Shown piece by piece: positions 14,883-22,062 of a stretch of DNA of 33,561 nucleotides. A model generated the notes under the pieces. The model was given only the letters and a program-made list of their open reading frames with translations, made no database searches and had not been told where the DNA came from. The DNA is from Cyanobacteria bacterium FACHB-DQ100. Lineage in GTDB: Bacteria; Cyanobacteriota; Cyanobacteriia; Leptolyngbyales; Leptolyngbyaceae. Position numbers and translations under genes: made by a program. Each line of letters starts with the position of its first letter. Within the stretch, counting starts at the first letter, position 1. The stretch spans positions 1-33,561 of the forward strand of contig JACJNW010000005.1 in NCBI GenBank assembly GCA_014695195.1, read 5' to 3'.

Positions 14883-17657
14883 CTAGCCAACCGATGTTAA
14901 TTGCTGCTGATTGAGATAGAAGTATTGTCCTCGCCGTGCCATTAACTCGTCATGATTGCCGCTTTCGACAATAATGCCTCGATCAAGAACTAAAATCAGG
15001 TCTGCATTACGAATCGTAGACAGGCGGTGGGCAATCACGAGCGTTGTTCGGTCTTTCAAAATCGTGTTGAGGTTTGTTTGAATAATTCGCTCCGATTCAG
15101 CATCCAAATGACTAGTGGCTTCATCAAAAATCAAGAGGCGAGGATTGCCGAGCAAAGCACGCGCGATCGCAAGTCGTTGACGCTGTCCACCGGAAAGTAA
15201 TCCACCGCCCTCACCAATTTGCGTTTCATAGCCCATTGGCAGGGCTTCGATGAAGGAGTGGGCACCTGCTTGCTTCGCGGCTTCGATCACTTCTTCCAGT
15301 GATGCTTCAGGATGCCCAACGCTAATATTTTCCCGAATCGTGCCACCAAACAAAAAAGTATTTTGATCCACAACTCCGATCTGTTGTCTCAGCGATCGGA
15401 GTGCCAAATTATTAATGTCATAGCCGTCGATCAAAATTTTGCCTTGCGTTGCGGGATAAAGCCCTAAGAGCAGTTTCGCGATCGTGGTTTTACCTGAGCC
15501 ACTGCGTCCCACCAATGCCACCATCTGCCCTGGATGAACTGTAAAACTAACATTTTCTAAAACATTCACATTGCTCTCAGGGTGATAGCGAAACGTAACC
15601 TGGTCAAAGCAGATATGCCCATCTAGGCTGGGCAGAAATTGCCGCGTTTGTTGCTGATAGTCTTCTTCGGGTTCAGTGTCGATCACATCCTGAATCCGCT
15701 CAACCGCAATCAAGACTTCTTGGAACTGATTCCATAGAACACTCAATCGACGGAAGGGAGAAATGACGTTTCCGAGCAGCATATTGAAGGCGACAAGTTG
15801 CCCGATGGTCAATTCATTCTGAATCACCTGAGACGCACCAAACCAAAGCAACGCTGTTGTCAACGCTGTCTCGACAGTGCTGCTACAAATCTGAAGCGTA
15901 TTACTGATATTTTGACCGGAGAAATTCGTTTTGATTGATTTGCTAAATAGTTCCTCCCAATGCCAGCCTACTGTTTGTTCGATCGCCATACTCTTTACCG
16001 TATGAACACCAGTTAAAGCTTGAATTAAGTACTTTCCTTGGCTGGTGTTTGCATTAAAAATTTCGCGTGAGATTTGCTTGAGCAATGGTGTAGCGATCAG
16101 TGCAAGAAAAATAAAGGGCGGCACAATCGTCAGCGATAGTAACGCCATCTTCCAGCTATACCAAAACATTAAGCCAACATAAACGAAAACAGTCAGAAAA
16201 TCCAAAAATATCGAGAGTGAATCACCTGTGAGAAAACGTTGAATCTTGTGGTTTTCTTGTACACGGGAAACAATATCACCTACATAGCGAGATTCAAAAA
16301 ATCCCAACGGTAATCGAAATGTGTGTTTAATGAATCCAACAATCAATGCTGTATCAATTCGATTAGCAACATGACTCAACAGATACTGCCGCAATCCGCT
16401 CATTGCTACTCGGAAGAGCCCAAAGATGAGTAGCCCAATTCCAACCGCAGTCAGGGTCGTCGAACTACGCTGCACAACGACTCGATCAAGTAATAACTGA
16501 GTAAACATCGGGGTAACCAGGCCAAAAATTTGAATCACAATTGAGGCAATTAAGACTTCCAACAGCACGAGCCAATGCGGTTTTACGAGTTCGATAAATT
16601 GCCAGAGAGATTGGTTGGTTTCTGGAGTTTCCTTCAAAAAAGCTGTTGGCTGCAATAGCAAGGTATAGCCTGTCCAGCCTGCTTTAAACTGAGCAGGGGT
16701 GAGAGTTCGTTGACCGATTGCTGGGTCGCCAACCACCACATGCTTTCTTGTGATTTCGTAAACCACAATATAGTGTTTGCCTTCCCAATGCGCGATCGCA
16801 GGCAAGGATTGCTCCGCTAATTTGCTCAGTCCTGCTTTTACGGGTCGGGTAGAAAAGCCAATATTTTCTGCCGCTGCCGCTAAACTTTTTAGCGATGCGC
16901 CATTGCGATCGACATTTGAGATATCTCGCAATCGATTCACGCTAAACCGTTTTCCCCAGTAGCGACCAATCATCACTAAGCAAGCTGCTCCACAATCGGC
17001 TGCACTCTGTTGAGCAAAAAAAGGATAGCGCCGCGTTGCTCGCTGCCACCAATGTCCGAAACGCTGCATTGGACTGGGAAAGAAAGCCTTGCTGATTTTC
17101 GACTCCGTTTTACTAGCAGCAGTCGAAACAGAACACGGAATCAGTGATGAAGAATGGCGCAGAATTGGATGTTTACGGTTTCCCTCAGAATCGATTCGTT
17201 GCTCTGAAGACGCTTCACTTAACTTGGCAAGAATTAGCGAATCTCGCTGAACTGCTGCTTGGTATAACCGTGATCGCACTGTTGGATACCGATCAAGGAG
17301 GGATTGCAATGCCGCTATCGGCACAAAACAAAGTCCGACTTGCATAGAAGCCCTAGCAGTATAGGGCTGAAAAGAGGAGTCTGGGAAAAGCGTCAATTCA
17401 CCCAAAGATGCACCTGTCCCCAGGGAAACTAACAAGTTATTCGCGCGATCGAGAAGCCGCACTTTACCGTCTAATACAAGGTAAATTCCCGCCGGAGCAT
17501 CCAACGAATGCCAGAATTGTTTGCCTGGTTTCGGCTCCAAAATGTGAACGTGTTGCAGGAGAGTAGCCCATTCTGATTTAGAGAGTGGCTGCCCTAATAA
17601 TTGAGCAAGCTGCTCAAGGATTTGCGCCTGCCACGCAACGGAACTCTGTTTTACCAT
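14883..17657 (-). CDS. Peptidase-containing ABC exporter with N-terminal cNMP-binding-like domain
   Basis: A 924-residue bacteriocin exporter and leader peptidase. Residues 30-140 form a cyclic-nucleotide-binding-like jelly roll (GIYLVLDGKVRLLD, LGELTLF). Residues 210-335 are a C39 peptidase with catalytic Cys222 (SAADCGAACL), His295 (GKHYIVV) and Asp311 (GDP); Gln216/217 would form the oxyanion hole. About 350-640 is the six-helix membrane domain, and the rest is an ATPase: Walker A GRSGSGKTT (near 715), signature LSGGQRQR (near 820), Walker B LLIFDEATSHLD (near 840). All active residues are present. In the cNMP pocket, Glu87 is kept but Gln97 aligns where CRP has its phosphate-binding Arg, so nucleotide binding is doubtful. 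It should cut precursors 1 and 2 after GG. The HTH gene ends just 20 bp upstream. Confidence 0.95.
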   Translation of the reverse strand: MVKQSSVAWQAQILEQLAQLLGQPLSKSEWATLLQHVHILEPKPGKQFWHSLDAPAGIYLVLDGKVRLLDRANNLLVSLGTGASLGELTLFPDSSFQPYTARASMQVGLCFVPIAALQSLLDRYPTVRSRLYQAAVQRDSLILAKLSEASSEQRIDSEGNRKHPILRHSSSLIPCSVSTAASKTESKISKAFFPSPMQRFGHWWQRATRRYPFFAQQSAADCGAACLVMIGRYWGKRFSVNRLRDISNVDRNGASLKSLAAAAENIGFSTRPVKAGLSKLAEQSLPAIAHWEGKHYIVVYEITRKHVVVGDPAIGQRTLTPAQFKAGWTGYTLLLQPTAFLKETPETNQSLWQFIELVKPHWLVLLEVLIASIVIQIFGLVTPMFTQLLLDRVVVQRSSTTLTAVGIGLLIFGLFRVAMSGLRQYLLSHVANRIDTALIVGFIKHTFRLPLGFFESRYVGDIVSRVQENHKIQRFLTGDSLSIFLDFLTVFVYVGLMFWYSWKMALLSLTIVPPFIFLALIATPLLKQISREIFNANTSQGKYLIQALTGVHTVKSMAIEQTVGWHWEELFSKSIKTNFSGQNISNTLQICSSTVETALTTALLWFGASQVIQNELTIGQLVAFNMLLGNVISPFRRLSVLWNQFQEVLIAVERIQDVIDTEPEEDYQQQTRQFLPSLDGHICFDQVTFRYHPESNVNVLENVSFTVHPGQMVALVGRSGSGKTTIAKLLLGLYPATQGKILIDGYDINNLALRSLRQQIGVVDQNTFLFGGTIRENISVGHPEASLEEVIEAAKQAGAHSFIEALPMGYETQIGEGGGLLSGGQRQRLAIARALLGNPRLLIFDEATSHLDAESERIIQTNLNTILKDRTTLVIAHRLSTIRNADLILVLDRGIIVESGNHDELMARRGQYFYLNQQQLTSVG

Positions 17658-17677
17658 AGTTTTTACTGCAGACTTCT

Positions 17678-18274
17678 TTAGTAGGAATCAATTAGTACAC
17701 GGTGAAGAGAGGCGGTTGGATTTGAGCATTCTCCGGTGCTTAAATCTTGGATTCTAATACGTGCTTCGTTTGGAGTATTTGATGGAGATTGCGCTGATTC
17801 GGCTTTAGAAGGGCGAGTAGATAGCCCCATAGATCGGAGTAAGCGATTGATATGTTGTTCAGTGACTTCGATGCTCGTTTCTTTTGCTAGATGCTTTTTC
17901 AACCATTGGGCAGTCCATCGCTGGAAGGGATAGCCATACTCGCGTGGACTATGAGTTACTAGTTCTTTGAGCCGATTGAGGTAAAATTCATTCACCGTTT
18001 TGGGGCGACCGATTTGAGTTTCATTCCATAAATGTGCTTGACCAGCACGCGCGATCGCAATCCAATAGCGAGCGGTTTCATGGCAACAGCTTAAGCGATT
18101 GCAGATCTGAGTTTGTGAATAACCTTGATCTGCTAGTAGCATGATTTCAATCCGATGCTGGTATTCTGGACGCAATTCAGTTTGCAGTCTTTTAATCAGT
18201 AGCCTGCGCTGGAACGGTGTGAGAACGCTGCCTGAGTTGGTCAAATCACTGTCAAGAAAGTTAACTTTAGCCAT
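17678..18274 (-). CDS. Transposase-derived helix-turn-helix protein, possible locus regulator
   Basis: A 198-residue DNA-binding protein resembling the N-terminal half of IS630-type transposases. A helix-turn-helix spans about 42-76 (LLADQGYSQTQICNRL ... ETARYWIAIAR). A second, winged segment spans about 95-145 (REYGYPFQRWTAQWLKKHLAKE ... HINRLLRSMGLS). The DDE catalytic half is absent and replaced by a short serine-rich tail. No inverted repeats are seen at its ends, and it precedes the exporter gene by 20 bp on the same strand, so it looks like a domesticated DNA-binding protein cotranscribed with the export genes rather than a broken IS. Control of the bacteriocin locus is an inference from position. 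Confidence 0.65.
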   Translation of the reverse strand: MAKVNFLDSDLTNSGSVLTPFQRRLLIKRLQTELRPEYQHRIEIMLLADQGYSQTQICNRLSCCHETARYWIAIARAGQAHLWNETQIGRPKTVNEFYLNRLKELVTHSPREYGYPFQRWTAQWLKKHLAKETSIEVTEQHINRLLRSMGLSTRPSKAESAQSPSNTPNEARIRIQDLSTGECSNPTASLHRVLIDSY

Positions 18275-18422
18275 TTTTCCCTATCCGTTGAGATGTGTTC
18301 TAGGACAGTGTTATGTTGCTATTGATTTCTCAGATGTAGTTGCGAAGAATTATCCAAAACGTTAACTTCGTGAGAAATGTTAATTTTGCAAAGCAAGCTT
18401 TCAAAGGAAAAAGACACAATAC

Positions 18423-18484
18423 CACGGCAAATTCTCGAAGGGTACAATGAATGTACTCCCTTCCGAGAACCTGCCATATTCGTG
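18423..18484. terminator. Long imperfect hairpin downstream of the S8 protease gene
   Basis: Nested pairing blocks GGCA/TGCC, TTCTCG/CGAGAA and GGGTACA/TGTAC-t-CCC surround a 5-nt loop (about 18451-18455), with an outer CAC/GTG pair. It lies between the S8 stop (18516) and the HTH start (18274), so it probably ends the S8 transcript. There is no good T-run, so a processing or protective role is possible. The rest of this 241-bp gap shows no gene. Confidence 0.5.
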
Positions 18485-18515
18485 CTTAGAATTAGTGTAA
18501 CCAGGTCAAATCAGC

Positions 18516-20957
18516 TTACGTCGAGATAGCAAGTGTGTATTGAGTGCGACCATCACTTAGATTGAACGGAAAGACCTTCACAAGATATTCATCAGGAGCT
18601 AGACCTGTTAGGCTGATCGATTCATTTGCCACGCTTCCTAACTGAGAAACTGCAATAATCTCACTTGGATCAATAACGCCATTTTTATCAACATCTCGAA
18701 TCACTTGCAAATCAACATCCATTGTTATGTCTGAAAGCGTTAGATCAAGATTGCCGCTGTTGATATTGAGCCTAAACAAATCGGCTTCATCGTTGAAATT
18801 GAATATATTTCCTAGTTTTTTTCCTGCCAATGGAAGATCAAACTCAAGATCAAGTTTGAAATTACCAATGCTTTCTCTGAGTGTTGTGTTGCCGTTAAGT
18901 AGGCTGAGATCAAGAGATCGCGCATTGCTGACTGTGTTGCCAGAATCCGTAGGTAACATTCCTAATTGATCCTCAGACAAGGTTGAAACCTGTTTCACAA
19001 AGTTGGCATATAGAGATAGGAAAATGTCATTGTTGAGATTACCATCCGTTCTAATCTCGTAATAATGCTGGACAATCTCTGCCTGTTGCTCACGATTGAA
19101 GCTGAATAAACTTTGACCCGCATTCATTCGCTTTACAAGTTCCGTTGCACCACCATAGTCATAACCGGACTGATTTGGTTGTCCAATGCCAGGTGGATAG
19201 GTTCCAGGAATGCGATCGTCGTGCTGACCGACTAGTGCTTCTGGAATATAAACTGCACCATCGTGTTGATATTGCCAAACATGGGCTAATTCATGAATTA
19301 AAGTATCCGGGCTAATGCCACCCCAAGAGTTAATGGTATTGAGGCTAGTAAAGGGTGCATCGTTAGTAATAAAACTTCTAGCCTTCACCAAAAACGATGC
19401 TTCATCGATTCGCACTAAGTCATAGTTAATTGAATTGCCAAAAACACTTTTGGCTCGCTCAATTTCTTCACTGGTTAATGCGCGAGTGTTGAATTTTCTC
19501 CAATCATAGTATGTTTCAAGAAGCTCTGGAATAGCAGCAATTTCTGCGTAATCAATTAAAATGCGACCAGCAGTTTTTGCTGCCTTCTCAAAATCTCCTG
19601 TTCCGACTGCTTCCAGTAACTCTACGTAATCGCTGCCTAGTTTCTTCAATTTTTTAGGTGTTTTTGTCACCCAATCAACAGTTCGCTCGAAGGCACCTGT
19701 TAGTTTACTATCCGCTTGTTTGGCAATCCAAGTTGCACCTTTTTTCAATCCCTTTCCAATATCTTTAATGCCATCCCAAATGTCTCCAGGGCTGGGAAGA
19801 TCCACACCGAAAAGGGCTGGGCGTTCAACGCTATTGAAGTATCCACCTTCACTAATCGGAGTCGAGTAGGAATTAGCAATAAATTGGAGATCTGCGATCG
19901 CAGATGTTTTAATGGCTCGATCAACAGCAGTTGAGGGATTTAGCAATCCTGCTCCTGTTTCCGAGTCCCATCCTGGTGTATTCAAATCTGTTGCTGTGGA
20001 TTCAAGAATATCGATCACTTGATGGTATTGCAGAGACGGGTTTGCTTGCCAAATGTTTGCAATGGTTCCTGTGACTTCAGCCGCTGCAATCGAGGTTCCC
20101 TCAACCGCATCAAATCGATTATCAGCAATAGACAGTAATGAATTGTTGTTTGCGCTGCCATACGCAACTAAGCTAAGACCATCTCCATAGCTTGAATAGA
20201 AGGCTCGATTGTGACCAAGGGCTGCCCCCACAGTGATAATGTTGTCAAACTCTTGAGCGGCTTGCCCAAGGACAGACATTGTTCCCCCGGTGTTGCCGGA
20301 GGCTACCACCACCAGAACCCCGTTCTCGTGTGCGTATCGAAGAGCATCGTGTTCTTGGGGGGTTAAAGCATGGCGGGTGCTTTGAGTGCCATCAGGATTA
20401 GTTTGAGCTAGATCAAAGCTAAGATTAACTACTGCGTGTGAACTGTTAGTGGCTTTTGCTGTATCTACAAACTCATTCAATGATTTTGCCCATTGACCTG
20501 ATCCAACTGCACGACTGAGCCAAGTTCGTGAACGATCGCTAGAATTTGATCTGCTCTCTGCAACAGTCGTAATAACGTCAAAAACGCGTGTGCCGTGATC
20601 ACTTTCATTCGGTGAAACAAAGGGATTATTATCCCCATCAATAAAGTCTCGTCCGATCAAAAGACGCGAATTGTCGATTTTTGGATGGTTGGCGTTAAAT
20701 CCTGTATCGATAATGCCAATTAAATGACTCGAAGTGCCTGAATCAGAATGGTCAATTGGTTGAGCAGGACAACGAGATTTGGAGGACTCAGACCAAGATG
20801 AACTTGATCGCAGCATTGTTCTGTTTGCTGATATTGGCTCATGCACTTGCATTCCACTGTCGGAAAATTGCTGAATCTCAGTGCTTAAGCTTGTACCATT
20901 GTCAGACAATCTATTTAACGAATCAAAACCAGCTTTAGAGCCTGATGAGAATAGCAT
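18516..20957 (-). CDS. S8 (subtilisin-like) protease with HExxH, EF-hand-like and PPC-type regions
   Basis: An 813-residue multidomain protein. Residues 75-345 are a subtilisin-like domain with the full catalytic set: Asp84 (IIDTG), His121 (DHGTRV), Asn222 (ASGNTGG) and Ser289 (EGTSIAA). A helical linker (385-490) is followed by a region resembling DUF4157/eCIS-core domains (about 495-590), with HELAH at 555-559 (ISPDTLIHELAHVWQYQ), a zinc-metallopeptidase-type motif. The tail (about 690-813) holds DVDKNGVIDPSE, an EF-hand-type calcium loop, within a PPC-like beta domain (DADLFRLNI ... SGNLDLTLSD). No signal peptide is seen, so export by a non-Sec route or a cytoplasmic role is possible. AAGGA lies 8-9 bp before the ATG. 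It lies upstream of the bacteriocin operon on the same strand; a link is unproved. Confidence 0.88.
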   Translation of the reverse strand: MLFSSGSKAGFDSLNRLSDNGTSLSTEIQQFSDSGMQVHEPISANRTMLRSSSSWSESSKSRCPAQPIDHSDSGTSSHLIGIIDTGFNANHPKIDNSRLLIGRDFIDGDNNPFVSPNESDHGTRVFDVITTVAESRSNSSDRSRTWLSRAVGSGQWAKSLNEFVDTAKATNSSHAVVNLSFDLAQTNPDGTQSTRHALTPQEHDALRYAHENGVLVVVASGNTGGTMSVLGQAAQEFDNIITVGAALGHNRAFYSSYGDGLSLVAYGSANNNSLLSIADNRFDAVEGTSIAAAEVTGTIANIWQANPSLQYHQVIDILESTATDLNTPGWDSETGAGLLNPSTAVDRAIKTSAIADLQFIANSYSTPISEGGYFNSVERPALFGVDLPSPGDIWDGIKDIGKGLKKGATWIAKQADSKLTGAFERTVDWVTKTPKKLKKLGSDYVELLEAVGTGDFEKAAKTAGRILIDYAEIAAIPELLETYYDWRKFNTRALTSEEIERAKSVFGNSINYDLVRIDEASFLVKARSFITNDAPFTSLNTINSWGGISPDTLIHELAHVWQYQHDGAVYIPEALVGQHDDRIPGTYPPGIGQPNQSGYDYGGATELVKRMNAGQSLFSFNREQQAEIVQHYYEIRTDGNLNNDIFLSLYANFVKQVSTLSEDQLGMLPTDSGNTVSNARSLDLSLLNGNTTLRESIGNFKLDLEFDLPLAGKKLGNIFNFNDEADLFRLNINSGNLDLTLSDITMDVDLQVIRDVDKNGVIDPSEIIAVSQLGSVANESISLTGLAPDEYLVKVFPFNLSDGRTQYTLAIST

Positions 20958-20991
20958 CTTCTTGTTCCTTTGTCATGATAAAAAATAGGCA

Positions 20992-21020
20992 AGTTAAACC
21001 TCAAACTCATTTAGAGTCAA
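20992..21020 (-). promoter_or_regulatory. Possible promoter of the S8 protease gene
   Basis: On the minus strand TTGACT (21015-21020) is 17 bp from TTAACT (20992-20997), about 35 bp before the start codon. The -35 is good, but the -10 matches consensus at only three positions. Confidence 0.3.
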
Positions 21021-21092
21021 GGTAAAACCGCGCGCAACGCTTTTAGGCGATCGCACTAAGAAGCAAATGCCGAAGTTACTCGCTTCGATAAT

Positions 21093-21269
21093 TCACTGAA
21101 ATGCTATAAAAAGTCCGCTGATGCTACGATCGCTTATCTGAGCTGAAAGGATATATTCTGGAAGTGAGCAATCCTTCCGATACAGAATCATTCCAAGAGA
21201 GCAGATAACTAGAAGCACTGCTGCTGCAAATAATCTGCGCCCTTGTATTGATATATCGGGAGTAGCCAT
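21093..21269 (-). CDS. Possible small single-pass membrane protein
   Basis: An ATG-to-TGA frame of 58 codons in the 346-bp gap between the DUF928 and S8 genes. Residues 12-30 (RLFAAAVLLVICSLGMILY) would make one membrane helix preceded by arginines, followed by a polar tail. No ribosome site is visible and I recognise no family, so it may be chance. The hydrophobic core is the only support. Confidence 0.3.
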   Translation of the reverse strand: MATPDISIQGRRLFAAAVLLVICSLGMILYRKDCSLPEYILSAQISDRSISGLFIAFQ

Positions 21270-21303
21270 AAGAAGTTATACAAACAGAAAAAAGATAGGT
21301 ACA

Positions 21304-22059
21304 TTACTGTTTTGCAGTGCAGCAATCTACGATCGGAGCACCTGCGATCGCACCCAATCCAGCAGACTGCAATAAATCTGTCCAATCTTGGGCCAACGTT
21401 GAATCTTTGGGCTTTTGGCGACGCAATTGAGCTAATGTTGTCACCGCATCGTACCAAATGCCATTTGCTGCGTAGCGCTGAACTTGCTCACGCGAAAGAA
21501 CGGATTGACGCGAAGCATCGGGTCTGCGTTCGATCCAACCATCTACAAACATAGGATTACTCGGTGTGCAGTAGATCAGAAAATACCAGTGATAGAGTTT
21601 GCCTACTTCCAACGGCGAAACCGTGTTAGGTAAGGTTACGCTGACGATGCCTGGAGTAGTTCCTGATTGAGTCAGAGCCGTTTGATAGAGATACTTGCCC
21701 TGTTCATCCTGCAACACAAACTCCGTGGCTAAATTGCTTGTGAGCGGATACGGAACATAAAACCAAAAGGTCGGTCGATCGCTAACCGTCAATGCCCAAA
21801 CTGGAGTGACATCCAAGCGATCAGGCGTCTTAGGTAAAACGGGCACTAATGCCGTTAATTGAGACGAAGCCACAGGACATTTGCCTCGACTCGCCCCGCC
21901 CTGCGGATGACCGCTCGGTGCCCCTCGACGTGGCAAAGGAGGGGGAACAAAGCGGGCAGCAGGCGCGGAGTTCACCGGAAAAGCCGTGAACAATCCGCTA
22001 ATTAGAAGCGCGATCGTTGAGCAACTGAGTGCTTGTTTTTGAAAAAAATTGTGTCTCAT
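21304..22059 (-). CDS. DUF928 domain protein, secreted
   Basis: A 251-residue protein with a clear signal peptide (residues 1-31, ending VNSAPA), a proline/glycine-rich linker and the DUF928 core (LTALVPVLPKTPDRLDVTPVWALTVS ... PTFWFYVPY; GKLYHWYFLIYCTPSNPMFVDGWIERR). Its function is not known; members are cyanobacterial and commonly found beside CHASE2, DUF1822 and FHA-type genes. Its start lies 3 bp after the CHAT-CHASE2 stop, which shows a shared transcript. It ends in two adjacent cysteines (DCCTAKQ). It should act in the periplasm or at the cell surface, where it could meet the CHASE2 sensor domain. Confidence 0.9.
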   Translation of the reverse strand: MRHNFFQKQALSCSTIALLISGLFTAFPVNSAPAARFVPPPLPRRGAPSGHPQGGASRGKCPVASSQLTALVPVLPKTPDRLDVTPVWALTVSDRPTFWFYVPYPLTSNLATEFVLQDEQGKYLYQTALTQSGTTPGIVSVTLPNTVSPLEVGKLYHWYFLIYCTPSNPMFVDGWIERRPDASRQSVLSREQVQRYAANGIWYDAVTTLAQLRRQKPKDSTLAQDWTDLLQSAGLGAIAGAPIVDCCTAKQ

Positions 22060-22062
22060 AAC

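Noticed and set aside
17678-18274. An ordinary IS630 insertion remnant
   Set aside because: No terminal repeats or TA duplication are visible and the frame is intact with close, operon-like spacing to the exporter gene. It is kept as a domesticated protein, with moderate confidence.
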